Positions 45,081-54,483 of a DNA stretch of 64,000 nt are shown piece by piece (the stretch's first letter is position 1; each line of letters begins with the position of its first letter). Both the position numbers and the translations under genes were made by a program. The notes beneath the pieces were generated by a model, which saw only the letters and a list, made by a program, of their open reading frames with translations, ran no database searches and was not told the origin of the DNA. Source of the stretch: JAIBCM01 sp041395165 (GTDB lineage: Bacteria; Verrucomicrobiota; Verrucomicrobiia; JADLBR01; JAIBCM01); contig JAWLBA010000004.1 in NCBI GenBank assembly GCA_041395165.1, forward strand, positions 1-64,000, given 5' to 3'.

Positions 45081-46028
45081 ATGACACGACGCAAGATCAC
45101 TGTCGCCCAATTTTTCAAAAATCACGGGCGTGCCTTGCAACTTCAACTTGTCGCTGGCGAAGCAGGATTGTCCCGTTACATCAAAGAGGGTTCCGTTAAC
45201 CGTCCAGGATTGGCATTCGCCGGTTTCTATCGTTACTTCGCCAAAAACCGCATCCAAATTATTGGTAAACACGAAACCTCTTACCTCAACCACTTGCCCG
45301 CAAGTCAACAACGCTCTAGCGTTAAAACGTTTTTTCAAAGCGAAATCCCATGCGTTATTTTTGGAAGAAAACTGAATCCTCCACGCATCTTTCTACAAGA
45401 AGCCGAACGATATGGAATTCCCGTTTTTGTTTCCCCACAAATTACCATGCGTCTATCCAATGCAACCACTATTCTTCTAGAACTCGACTTTGCTCCCACT
45501 ACCAGCGAACACGGTAGCATGGTCGACATTCAAGGCATTGGCGTCTTGATTCGTGGGAAAAGTGGTGTGGGAAAAAGTGAAGCCGTTTTGGGATTAATCG
45601 AACGCGGCTATAGCCTCGTCGCTGATGACATATGCAAAATTCGCTGTTTTGAAGGACGCGAATTAATCGGTACCGCGTCCGATCTCACCCGTTACCACAT
45701 GGAAATTCGTGGTCTTGGCATCATCGATGTCGGCACCACTTTTGGCGTCGGTAGTATTCGTTACGAAAAACGCATCGACTTTGTCACCACATTAACCGAA
45801 TGGGACGAAATTGATGAAATTGACCGTACCGGCCTCGATCAAAAATATTACGAAATTCTTGGCATTCGCTTGCCACATGTCATAATACCGGTGAAAACTG
45901 GTAGAGACGTAGCTCGACTTATTGAAGTTGCCGCACTCGACGCCAAATTAAAAAGTATTGGAAAAAATGCTGCTGTTGACTTTAATGAAAAATTGTTAGC
46001 TTTAATGAAACCGAATCCAGCCTCATGA
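45081..46028 (+). CDS. hprK: HPr kinase/phosphorylase
   Basis: HprK phosphorylates HPr on Ser and removes the phosphate again. Walker A RGKSGVGKSE is at about residues 158-167 and the HprK signature EIRGLGIIDVGTTFG is present, followed by the C-terminal basic segment. The length of 315 residues is normal. It starts 25 bases after lptB and overlaps ptsH by 4 bases. In Gram-negatives HprK typically serves a regulatory phosphorelay rather than sugar control. Confidence 0.95.
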   Translation: MTRRKITVAQFFKNHGRALQLQLVAGEAGLSRYIKEGSVNRPGLAFAGFYRYFAKNRIQIIGKHETSYLNHLPASQQRSSVKTFFQSEIPCVIFGRKLNPPRIFLQEAERYGIPVFVSPQITMRLSNATTILLELDFAPTTSEHGSMVDIQGIGVLIRGKSGVGKSEAVLGLIERGYSLVADDICKIRCFEGRELIGTASDLTRYHMEIRGLGIIDVGTTFGVGSIRYEKRIDFVTTLTEWDEIDEIDRTGLDQKYYEILGIRLPHVIIPVKTGRDVARLIEVAALDAKLKSIGKNAAVDFNEKLLALMKPNPAS

Positions 46029-46318
46029 ATAAAACCTCATCCACAGAAAAGAAGACCGCTCGGGAATTTACTATTCTCAACAAACTCGGCGTGCATGCTC
46101 GACCTGCTGCTATGTTCGTTAAAATCGCAAATCGATTCCCTTGCGATATTTGGGTCGAAAAAGATGGTGAAGAAGTCAATGGCAAAAGCATCATGGGCCT
46201 TATGATGCTCGCAGCAGGTTGCGGTTCGAAAATCCGTGTCACGGCATTGGGGCAAGCTGCCCAAGATGCTCTAGACGAACTCGAACAACTCGTCATCAAT
46301 AAATTCGACGAAGATTAG
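46025..46318 (+). CDS. ptsH: Phosphocarrier protein HPr
   Basis: A 97-residue HPr with the EI-dependent histidine in LGVHARPAAM (His24, equal to His15) and the regulatory serine in VNGKSIMGLM (Ser55, equal to Ser46), the HprK target. Both sites intact, so it can receive phosphate from both EI and HprK. A Lys/Thr-rich N-terminal extension of about nine residues is present. The gene overlaps hprK (ATGA) and precedes ptsI by 11 bases. Confidence 0.95.
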   Translation: MNKTSSTEKKTAREFTILNKLGVHARPAAMFVKIANRFPCDIWVEKDGEEVNGKSIMGLMMLAAGCGSKIRVTALGQAAQDALDELEQLVINKFDED

Positions 46319-46329
46319 GATGAAAAATT

Positions 46330-48093
46330 ATGACCAGCGCGAACTCCTCAGCTGAATTTCGCGTAACAGGTCTAGCCGCTTCACCCGGTTTAGCTCAAGC
46401 ACGTCTTCTTATCATCGACTTTGATGATATTACTATTCCACGTTACCCCATTGAAGAAAATCAAATTCCTGAGGAAATTGCTCGATTCAACGCCGCCATA
46501 GAAAAAACCAAACATCAACTTCTCGATATCCAAAAAGAAGTGCGCGAAAATTTAGGTGAAAAAGATGCTGAGATTTTTGAAGCACATCTTCTCGTTTTGG
46601 AAGATGCAACACTTCTAGGTGCCACCCACAAACAACTAGCTTTAAAAAAACTCAATGTCGAAGCTGTCTATCATCATGTCATCCAACATTATACTGAAGC
46701 CTTAGAATCTCTGAAGGATTCTTACCTGTGCGAGCGCGCTGCGGATGTGCGCGATGTCTCGCGTCGCGTTTTTCAGAACCTTACTGGCAATCACGGTTCA
46801 CTCATTCACGCCATTAAAGAACCTTGCATTATCGTTGCCTACGACCTCACGCCTTCCGAAACTGCTCAATTACCACGTGACAAAGTCATGGGTTTCGTAA
46901 CTTACATCGGTAGCAAAACCTCTCACGCAGCCATCATGGCTCGATCCATGGATATTCCTGCCATTGTCGGCTTACAAGAATCTCCAATTACTTTGGAAAG
47001 CGGCATGTTCGCTTTACTCGACGGCACTCATGGCGTTCTAGTCATTAATCCATCACCCGAAACCATTGCCCAGTTTGGCGCTTTAGAATCACGACATGAA
47101 GCCGTCGTTCAAAATCTAGAGCAACTTCGCGAAACCAAAGCCGTTACACTCGACAATCGACATATCATGCTTTCTGCAAACATTGAAATCTTAGAAGATT
47201 TACCCGATATTCTAGAAAGCGGTGCAGAGGGCATTGGCCTATTTCGATCCGAATTTCTTTTTACTCAATCCGACCATCTGCCAGACGAAGAAACGCAATA
47301 TCAATCTTATCTACAAGCTGCCCAATCCGTAAAACCCTACCCCATTATCTTGCGCACCCTAGACATCGGTGGCGATAAATTAATGGGTGACTATTTTGAA
47401 GAAGATCAAAATCCCTTTTTAGGAGTTCGTGCGATTCGTTTTTGTCTTGCACACCCAGACTTATTTCGCACGCAACTTCGCGCCATGTTACGGGCTAGCG
47501 CTGAAAAAAACGTAAAAATTATGCTGCCGATGGTTTCCGGTTTATCGGAAGTGCTCCAAGCCAAAACTCTCATCGAAGAAGAAAAAGATAAGCTCCGCCA
47601 ACAAAGCATCCCATTTGATGAAAAAATTGAAATCGGCATCATGGTTGAAACACCTTCTGCCGCTCTGATTGCTGATATTCTCGCCAAGGAAGTCAACTTT
47701 TTTAGCATCGGAACTAACGATTTAATTCAATACGCCATCGCTATCGATCGTGGGAACGAGCGTTTAGCCCATCTTTATGAACCCACCCACCCTGGCGTTT
47801 TACGATTGATTCGACAAATCATTCAAGCCGCTCATGAAAACTCGATTTGGTGCGGCCTCTGCGGCGAAATGGCGGGCGATTTCATTCTTGTTCCACTACT
47901 TGTTGGTTTAGGTGTGGATGAACTCAGTTCAGGCGCCGCCCAGGTGCCTCGTGTCAAACGCGTGATCCAATCCATCTCTTACGAAGAAATGAAAATATTG
48001 GCACATGAACTTTTACAACTCACCTCTTCCAGTGAAATCATCAACCGCCTTGATGAACTAGGTCGAGCTCGATTCCCTGAACTATTCGAATGA
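46330..48093 (+). CDS. ptsI: PTS enzyme I
   Basis: EI takes phosphate from phosphoenolpyruvate and passes it to HPr. The 587-residue protein has the phosphorylated histidine in GSKTSHAAIMARS (about His199), the PEP-binding barrel with GIGLFRSEFL and FFSIGTNDLIQY, and the catalytic Cys in WCGLCGEMAGD. No sugar permease (EIIA/B/C) is nearby. Its stop overlaps the nadC start (ATGA). Confidence 0.96.
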   Translation: MTSANSSAEFRVTGLAASPGLAQARLLIIDFDDITIPRYPIEENQIPEEIARFNAAIEKTKHQLLDIQKEVRENLGEKDAEIFEAHLLVLEDATLLGATHKQLALKKLNVEAVYHHVIQHYTEALESLKDSYLCERAADVRDVSRRVFQNLTGNHGSLIHAIKEPCIIVAYDLTPSETAQLPRDKVMGFVTYIGSKTSHAAIMARSMDIPAIVGLQESPITLESGMFALLDGTHGVLVINPSPETIAQFGALESRHEAVVQNLEQLRETKAVTLDNRHIMLSANIEILEDLPDILESGAEGIGLFRSEFLFTQSDHLPDEETQYQSYLQAAQSVKPYPIILRTLDIGGDKLMGDYFEEDQNPFLGVRAIRFCLAHPDLFRTQLRAMLRASAEKNVKIMLPMVSGLSEVLQAKTLIEEEKDKLRQQSIPFDEKIEIGIMVETPSAALIADILAKEVNFFSIGTNDLIQYAIAIDRGNERLAHLYEPTHPGVLRLIRQIIQAAHENSIWCGLCGEMAGDFILVPLLVGLGVDELSSGAAQVPRVKRVIQSISYEEMKILAHELLQLTSSSEIINRLDELGRARFPELFE

Positions 48094-48922
48094 ACTGTGT
48101 TGATTTGGTAAAAACTGCCATTGCAGAAGATTTAGGTTCGAGTGGAGATATCACCACCACTTTTTTCATTCCTAAAACGCACCAAGGCCAGGCTCGCATT
48201 TTTGCCAAAGAATCAGCTGTCCTATCCGTTCAAACCGGCAAATGAGGTTTTACGCCAATTTCATTTAAGTTCTCATGCCCAATGGCTTTATAACGATGGT
48301 GATCTTTTAGAACCAAGCGAAACTGTTCTACAAATCAGCGGTTCACTTCATGCTCTACTTGCTGCGGAACGAACACTGCTCAACTTTTTTACAACACCTT
48401 TCCGGAATCGCTACCCTAACCCGGTGTTACGTGGAAAAAATTGCGGGCACACACGCCAAAATTCTCGACACACGCAAAACTCTTCCCGGTTGGCGTCATC
48501 TAGCAAAAGCCGCCGTAAAACATGGTGGAGGCTGCAACCATCGTTTCGGTTTATATGATCAAGTGTCATGAAAGACAATCATCTCGCAGCTTTGAAAAAT
48601 GGAAAATCGGATTTAACTTCTATCATCCATCAAATTCGAAAGCAAAATCCTGACATAAAAATTGAAATGGAAGCAGAAACGCTAGAACAAGTCGCCCATT
48701 TTACGACCTTGCCCATTGACATCATTTTACTAGACAACATGCCAATAAAAATTTTATGCGAAGCGGTTAAACAAATTGCCGGTCGTTGCCAAACCGAAGC
48801 TTCGGGAGGCGTCACTCTCGAAACAGTTCGTGCCATTGCCGAAACGGGCGTTGATTTTATTTCTGTGGGAGCCTAACTCATTCTGTGCAGTTACGATCGA
48901 TTTTTCCATGGAAGTATTATGA
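48090..48922 (+). pseudogene. nadC: Nicotinate-nucleotide pyrophosphorylase, frame broken several times
   Basis: NadC makes nicotinate mononucleotide from quinolinate in NAD synthesis. The translated pieces together give a near-complete protein: DLVKTAIAEDLGSSGDITTT at the start, ILDTRKTLPGWR, KHGGGCNHRFGLYD, KDNHLAAL, LLDNMP, TEASGGVTLE and IDFSMEVL at the end. Frame breaks are near 48195-48225, in the T6 run at 48388-48393, near 48567, near 48874 (gcc for gccc) and near 48892. Catalytic residues are kept. The reconstructed stop overlaps the birA start (ATGA), showing that the tight operon was once intact. Confidence 0.85.
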
Positions 48923-49894
48923 AACCGGCTTCTCTCATTCTTCGTCAACTGCGCTCTTCACCCACTCAAACATGGCATGAAGATTCCTCGCTCACCAACT
49001 CGCTCTCTCTCACCTCAAATGGTTCGTCAAGAAATCCACGCCTTACAACAAAGTTAGGCTTTCCCATCGTCGAAGAACCTTTTGACGGCTATCGCTTACT
49101 TCATTCCCCAGACCTGCTTATCGCCGGGAAAAATATAGAATCCTACCCGCCAGAAAACATTACCAATTCCCTGGCGTTGCTCCGCCCGATCGGGAAACCA
49201 CATCAACCAACGATCGCATCAATCAACTCATCGAACAAAGAAAAAAGGAAGGCCTCGTGCCTTTCTTTCGCTGAATCCCAAACTCAAGGTCGCACGTCTA
49301 CAACGTGTTTGGGAATCGCAAGCCGGTGTGGGACTCTGGTTTTCATTACTCCTCAGACCTTACTGGAGCATCGCTTGGACCAATCGTTTAACTGTTATCG
49401 CAGCTGCGGCAGTAGTCAAAGGATTAGAAAAGCTAAGCAACGAAAAATTTCAAATCAAATGGCCTAACGATATTTTTCTTCGTGACAAAAAATTAGGAGG
49501 CATCCTTACCGAAACCAAAGTCAACGGCAACCAAATCTATTCCGCGGTGATTGGCATCGGTCTTAATATCAATCACACTCCGGAAAATTTTTCAGAAAAT
49601 ATAAAACCTCTCGCCATTTCCCTATCACAAGCCACCGGACAACACTGGATTCGTGCCGAAATTGCCGGCACAATTCTCACCCAATTTTCCAGGCTCTACA
49701 CGGGTAACTTTGAAGAGAGCCAAACTTTATGGCAAGAACGTTGCCTGACTTTAAAACGCGATATCATCGTCCAAACCGCTACGGGAAAAATCGAAGGCCG
49801 CGCCGAAACCATTGCAGAAGACGGTTGCCTTATGATTCGCGACAACAACGGCTACTTGCAATGGGTTAATTCCGGCGAAATCATTAACACGTGA
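48919..49894 (+). pseudogene. birA: Biotin-protein ligase with HTH domain, 5' half frame-broken
   Basis: BirA attaches biotin to acetyl-CoA carboxylase and, with its HTH domain, can repress biotin genes. The HTH part begins ILRQLRSSPTQTWH and resumes as MVRQEIHALQQ in another frame and as LGFPIVEEPFDGYRLL in the first. The catalytic domain is continuous from about 49328 on (IKWPNDIFLRDKKLGGIL, VIGIGLNINHT) to the stop. At least four frame changes occur between 48985 and 49330. The GTGA overlap with coaX shows the intended end. Whether this is real decay or poor sequence is open. Confidence 0.82.
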
Positions 49895-50628
49895 AATCTC
49901 CCCCCCCTCTTCTCATCGATATCAGCAATACGTTTACTAAATACACGGTAAATTTAAAAAAAATTTATCGCGTTCCCACTTCTCAATGGAATCGCAAAAC
50001 ATGTGAAGCACTGGCCAAAAAACTAAAAACTTCTCACGTAATCATTAGCTCTGTGGTTCCTAAAATGAATCGCCATTTTGCTAGCGCCTTCCCTCATGCC
50101 CATTTTCTATCCCATAAAAGTCCACTCGGCATCGCCATTGCTTACCCGCAACCCCAACACATTGGCGCCGATCGCCTCGCTAACACCGTTGCGGTAGCTG
50201 CTCAAAAATTAGCGCCTGCCATCGTCATCGACTTTGGCACCGCCGTCACTTTCGATGTCATCGACACCCACAACACCTATCGCGGAGGCGTCATTGCTCC
50301 CGGCATTCAAGCTTTAACCGATTACCTTCACGAAAAAACTGCGCTCTTACCTGCTATTCAACTTTCCCATCCTTCTCGCGCGATTGGACAAAGCACAAAA
50401 GAAGCCATGCAAATCGGCGCCATGATCGGCTACCCAGGCCTCATCCAAGCTATTCTCCAAGCCATCCGCAACGAAATGAAAACTCGAAAAAAAATTCATA
50501 TCATTGCTACCGGCGGTGACGCCAACCTCCTTGCCCAAAAATTAAAACGCCAACATCTCCTCACCCATATCGACCCACAACTCACCTTGAAAGGTCTCGC
50601 TATCGTATCTCAAAAAATTTGGGGCTAG
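49891..50628 (+). CDS. coaX: Type III pantothenate kinase
   Basis: CoaX phosphorylates pantothenate, first step of coenzyme A synthesis. The ASKHA-fold motifs are LLIDISNTFTK (usual D-x-G-N-T, here Ser for Gly), HIGADRLANTVA and IVIDFGTAVTFDVID. Starts with GTG overlapping birA. The 245-residue frame is intact, in contrast to the two genes before it. birA-coaX pairing is common in bacteria. Confidence 0.93.
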   Translation: MKSPPPLLIDISNTFTKYTVNLKKIYRVPTSQWNRKTCEALAKKLKTSHVIISSVVPKMNRHFASAFPHAHFLSHKSPLGIAIAYPQPQHIGADRLANTVAVAAQKLAPAIVIDFGTAVTFDVIDTHNTYRGGVIAPGIQALTDYLHEKTALLPAIQLSHPSRAIGQSTKEAMQIGAMIGYPGLIQAILQAIRNEMKTRKKIHIIATGGDANLLAQKLKRQHLLTHIDPQLTLKGLAIVSQKIWG

Positions 50629-50644
50629 ACCCGATCCTCTACGC

Positions 50645-50731
50645 GGATGGGGTGAGATTCGAACTCACGGTCCAGGATTACTGGACGCCGGTTTTCAAGA
50701 CCGGTGCATTCAACCACTCTGCCACCCATCC
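50645..50731 (-). tRNA. tRNA-Ser (UGA anticodon)
   Basis: An 87-base type II tRNA on the minus strand: acceptor GGATGGG/CCCATCC, anticodon loop CTTGAAA (anticodon TGA) closed by ACCGGT-type stem, a long variable arm (GTCCAGTAATCCTGGAC) and T loop TTCGAAT. No encoded CCA. It lies 16 bases after the convergent coaX gene. Confidence 0.95.
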
Positions 50732-50777
50732 TTAATATTAATTAAAAATACGTGATAAATTTATGAAAGAAAAAATT

Positions 50778-51314
50778 TTAACGCTGCATTGCCATTAAAT
50801 CGGGATATCTACCGTAATCACTAGCAATCCAAGGAGTATACATGATATTTAATAAAACACCATTATATGTATTATACTTTAAATTCCACCCATCAGGAAT
50901 TTTTGCGCCAGAGCTCCATTTAAAAACATCTACTTCTTGATCATTATAAAAAGCTCCTACTGTTACAGCTACAGGCACACCAAACCGTTTAGTCGCTGAA
51001 GGACTAAGATATAAAACAGCCTCATTGATTCCTTTCGGAACATTGGCATAACGAACTAATCCTGTTAATACTCGGAATCGATCTTCTACTTGAACAAGTA
51101 CTTCATAGTTAAATACTAACCCGTCAGCCCATTCTGGCAGTGAAGAAAAAGTAGTAATTAACTTAGACCATTTACCTCCCCCTCCCTGCGCCGCTTCCGT
51201 TTCAATGTTAAATTTTGTCATCTTTACAGCCGGTGGAGCATTAGTATCAACTTGAGCAAAAATAATATTCGAGCAGCTAATTAAAAGAAAAATACAATAA
51301 ACAATTTTTTTCAT
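50778..51314 (-). CDS. Second Amuc_1102-like secreted protein
   Basis: A 178-residue protein with signal peptide (KKIVYCIFLLISCSNIIFAQ) and a beta-rich domain. It shares AVLYLSPSATKRFG and TPWIASDYGRYPDL with the Amuc_1102-type protein at 33792-34580 (YLSPFQVEMYGG, TPWAMDFWEHYP), at matching spacing. It overlaps the GspK-like gene by 4 bases and ends the second pilus locus. The relation is from my reading of both sequences, not from an alignment score. Likely a periplasmic or surface partner of the pilus-like machine. Confidence 0.7.
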   Translation of the reverse strand: MKKIVYCIFLLISCSNIIFAQVDTNAPPAVKMTKFNIETEAAQGGGGKWSKLITTFSSLPEWADGLVFNYEVLVQVEDRFRVLTGLVRYANVPKGINEAVLYLSPSATKRFGVPVAVTVGAFYNDQEVDVFKWSSGAKIPDGWNLKYNTYNGVLLNIMYTPWIASDYGRYPDLMAMQR

Positions 51315-53692
51315 AAAAAGGTTTTTCTAGTTATATGAATTTCTGGTTGATTTTGTTGATTAAATCTTATTTCCACATCTGCTTTTAACAATGCTTTTGA
51401 TAAAGCACGATCACTATTTTTCCTTTTTATTTCACCCGCACTGTAAATAGTAAAGTTTTGCGACCTTAAAGTTAAAGCATTAGCAATAAAACGCATAAAA
51501 TCCTCTTTACGAAAATCATATTTTTCTGAGTTTTTCATTCCAGGAATAGTTAAAATATTTCCTATATTAATAAAGGGTTTACGAGTAGTTTTTGCTAATA
51601 AATCAGCAAAGTAAGTATATTGACTACCAATATTGGAAGCACCATAAAAAAGTTGTTCAAAAGTCAAATTTTTAGCAGCGTTAACATTGATGAAGCCATC
51701 TACCATAGGTTGACCATTAACATTAATTTCATTAATCAATCCAGTATGAAAATAGTTTAAAATTTGGGCATCTGAATTGGAATCAGGAGTTTGCTCACCT
51801 CCAAAAACTTTTAAAGTTTTCCAAGGATCACCAGAGAAAATATAGCCTATATCAGCAAGGGATTGAAAATTAGTGCTAGCCACATAAAAATGATTGGCGG
51901 CATTTTCATTCGCATACCAACGATGATTAGGAGACACACCTTGAATGCCATCTCCGGCTTCCATTGCAACTGAAAAATCAATTGGTGTCAAAGGATCAGG
52001 TGTTGTCGTGCCCACTTCAACAGTCTTACTTTGAATCCAATTTTGAGAAAGATAATTTAATCTTGGATCATTGTTAAGATGATATTCTAATTTATTTGGC
52101 TTCTCCGTATATTTAAAAATTCTAGAACCCGGTGGTTGACCTTGTGAAATAAATTCAGAAGGTTCCGCGGGAATTGGTTGTTCCGAAAGGTTATCCAAAA
52201 TCTGAACATAACCTGAAATTCCAGAAGTACTAGTGTATAGCAACCTGACTTTTTCTATTTCAAATTTTAAATCATTAAAATTTACAGCTTGACTATTTCC
52301 TTGTTGAAAAAAACTTTTAAAATTAGCGTAATTAGCAGAACCAGACGTAGGTTGAGGAAAACTCCATCCACTAAATGGAACAAAAAACTTAGGAAAGCCG
52401 GGTGGCATATCTGTTAATTTTTCATTCAAATCCTTTAAAAAATAATTAGAGGCGTCATCCCCATAAGAACCTCCAGAGGCACTCCCGGTCACTTTAATTG
52501 ATATTTCAACGCTATAGTTTACATTCCACTCTAAAGAATTAGCCGTCCAAGGATAAACTAGCCCTAGTGTTGAAACTACACGGGTAGAATTAATTTTACC
52601 CGCGTTATTTCCAGAACCCATATTAAGAATCATTCCAGTTCCTACAAAATTGATAAAAGGATGCCCTTGCAAACCACCGTTTACCACTTTAGCTTCTACA
52701 CCCAAGTAACTAGGATTTTGATCGTTATCTGTAGTAGGTATCACATCAGAATCTAGGTAGTCTACAATATTGGCTAAAATTTGGCGTCCTTTAACCATTC
52801 CATATTTTTTCTTTAAATAAGAAAAATCACCACCACCCCACTCCTCAGATTGCACCCCATCTAATAATTGATCAATTAATGCTGCACGAGGATTACCCAA
52901 AGCCTGGCTCATAGACAAAGAATCAATATATTGAGCCAATTTTTTAATATTTATCTGTTTATTACCCTCTGGAGTCAAATAACTTGAATGCGATTTCAAA
53001 GTATAATCATATTCATTAGCCTTTTCCTGAGCAGGAGCCACCTGATTAATACTACTTGGGGTTAATAAAAAATTTGATGCACTTGAAACTGCTGAAAGTT
53101 CAGTTTGAGAAAATAATGAGCCGTTTTTTCTTAAAAGCGACAATTCATTTAGATTGGTTAAATACTCTCTGGGTTTACCCTGAGCAACTAAAGCATTTTG
53201 TTTGGAATTTGCTTCATCGATCCAATAACCATAACGAAATTCCATATTGGTACTACCACCAGCGTATAATGACGTGTAGCCAACATCTCTTACAATTCCA
53301 TCAGTTATTTGAATAATGTTAGTTGTGTTTCCCAATACTGTATACATATAGTTACTCCCCACTATATTTGTAGTTCCATAACGAAATTTTAATAGATAAG
53401 GCTTGTGATAGTTAGTATTTGAAGTGTCAACTTCATCCACAGTTACATAATGATAATTAGTTAATCCATCTGTCAATTTAATCATAGCTTCAGCTAATCC
53501 AGCTTCTGCAGCCATTTGCGCTTGCGTTACATTCACAATATTCCTCGCTGCGATGCGTTCGATGCGCATGTTGGTGAGGAAAGCAGTGACGCTGACGGTT
53601 AAAACCACGAGTAGAAGCAACACGCTAATGAGGGCAAAACCTTTTTGCTCCGTTTTTTTTCTGCGGTAGGTTGGGCTGGATTTTGTTTTCAT
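51311..53692 (-). CDS. GspK-like large minor pseudopilin
   Basis: A 793-residue protein. The start is set at MKTKSS (53692): an earlier ATG at 53701 adds three residues. The N-terminus EQKGFALISVLLLLVVLTVS is a prepilin signal without Glu5 (Ile-Ser instead), as in GspK, which caps the pseudopilus tip. A helix rich in Ala (AQMAAEAGLAEAMIKL) follows, then a large region with Asn/Gly/Ser-rich loops; it is more than twice the size of GspK, so extra domains are inserted. Together with GspH/I/J-like genes it makes a full minor pseudopilin set. Confidence 0.8.
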   Translation of the reverse strand: MKTKSSPTYRRKKTEQKGFALISVLLLLVVLTVSVTAFLTNMRIERIAARNIVNVTQAQMAAEAGLAEAMIKLTDGLTNYHYVTVDEVDTSNTNYHKPYLLKFRYGTTNIVGSNYMYTVLGNTTNIIQITDGIVRDVGYTSLYAGGSTNMEFRYGYWIDEANSKQNALVAQGKPREYLTNLNELSLLRKNGSLFSQTELSAVSSASNFLLTPSSINQVAPAQEKANEYDYTLKSHSSYLTPEGNKQINIKKLAQYIDSLSMSQALGNPRAALIDQLLDGVQSEEWGGGDFSYLKKKYGMVKGRQILANIVDYLDSDVIPTTDNDQNPSYLGVEAKVVNGGLQGHPFINFVGTGMILNMGSGNNAGKINSTRVVSTLGLVYPWTANSLEWNVNYSVEISIKVTGSASGGSYGDDASNYFLKDLNEKLTDMPPGFPKFFVPFSGWSFPQPTSGSANYANFKSFFQQGNSQAVNFNDLKFEIEKVRLLYTSTSGISGYVQILDNLSEQPIPAEPSEFISQGQPPGSRIFKYTEKPNKLEYHLNNDPRLNYLSQNWIQSKTVEVGTTTPDPLTPIDFSVAMEAGDGIQGVSPNHRWYANENAANHFYVASTNFQSLADIGYIFSGDPWKTLKVFGGEQTPDSNSDAQILNYFHTGLINEINVNGQPMVDGFINVNAAKNLTFEQLFYGASNIGSQYTYFADLLAKTTRKPFINIGNILTIPGMKNSEKYDFRKEDFMRFIANALTLRSQNFTIYSAGEIKRKNSDRALSKALLKADVEIRFNQQNQPEIHITRKTFL

Positions 53693-53694
53693 GA

Positions 53695-54106
53695 TTAACA
53701 TAACAAAGGTTTGAAGCCGGCATGTTTGAAGTGGCGATCACTGGCCAGGACTTGGGTTAATCTCAATTCTCTCATGACAACAAAGCTGGTGCAGTCGGTG
53801 AAGGAGTAATTTTTGTCTTCATGTTTGAGCAAAAAATCGCGCGCTTGAAAAAAGCGGTTTTCATTAATCCATTCGATTTGCACGGGATTGCCAGAAAATA
53901 TTTTTTTAAAAAAAGGCGCTACAGCAAGAATAGCGACGAGATCGAAATAGGGTCACCGTTTCATCAATGATACAATCTGTCGTAATCATACTAAAATTTA
54001 AGGGAGACATTTGGGTTAACCAATCTTGAGCCGATTCATGAGCGAAATCATCATCATTAAAAATCGCCATCCACCCGCTTGTATCGACAAATATCTCAAT
54101 ATTCAT
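53695..54106 (-). pseudogene. PIN-domain (VapC-like) toxin, frameshifted
   Basis: The first frame gives NIEIFVDTSGWMAIFNDDD and TTDCIIDETVTLF, with the PIN acidic residues Asp and Glu, and stops at 53906. After a T7 run (as read on the minus strand, about 53904-53910), correction to T6 continues FFKKIFSGNPVQIEW, then FTDCTSFVVMRELRL with the third acidic site and ends at 53695. So one base separates it from an intact VapC-type ribonuclease. The start overlaps the antitoxin gene by 11 bases. It is inserted between the GspJ- and GspK-like genes. Confidence 0.78.
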
Positions 54107-54425
54107 AAATCAAACGATCCATTTCTTCATTAGTCATCGGCCCCATACTCACAGACATAGCAAATAGACTCTTAACAAAATCAACATTATTTTCAGCGGA
54201 TTTTTTGACAGGAGGCAAAGCAGGCTCCAATCGCACTGCTGGACGTCCGCGATAGGTTAAAATCATGCTTTGGCCATTTTCCACCTTCTTTACAATGGTT
54301 TCCGCATTATGCCGTAAATCGAGCATGGTGATTGTGGGAGCCTGCACCTCTTCTCCCACAGCCACTTCGCGCAATAGCCTAGGCATTTTTTTCACGGTTT
54401 TATATTTGATTGATTTCTTTTTCAT
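54096..54425 (-). CDS. Phd/VapB-like antitoxin
   Basis: A 109-residue protein with LRHNAETIVKKVENGQSMIL and TYRGRPAVRLEP, the Phd/YefM-type fold. A basic N-terminal extension (KKKSIKYKTVKKMPR) precedes it. The C-terminal part (EEMDRLIYEY) would bind the PIN toxin encoded next, overlapping by 11 bases. Since the toxin frame is broken in this sequence the antitoxin may be an orphan. The AT-rich palindromic stretch AAGTTAAAGTTAAACTTT just upstream (54426-54445) could be its operator. Confidence 0.75.
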   Translation of the reverse strand: MKKKSIKYKTVKKMPRLLREVAVGEEVQAPTITMLDLRHNAETIVKKVENGQSMILTYRGRPAVRLEPALPPVKKSAENNVDFVKSLFAMSVSMGPMTNEEMDRLIYEY

Positions 54426-54483
54426 AAGTTAAAGTTAAACTTTAAGTTTAACTTAATCAAATTTAATTGTAAATTTTCCATAT

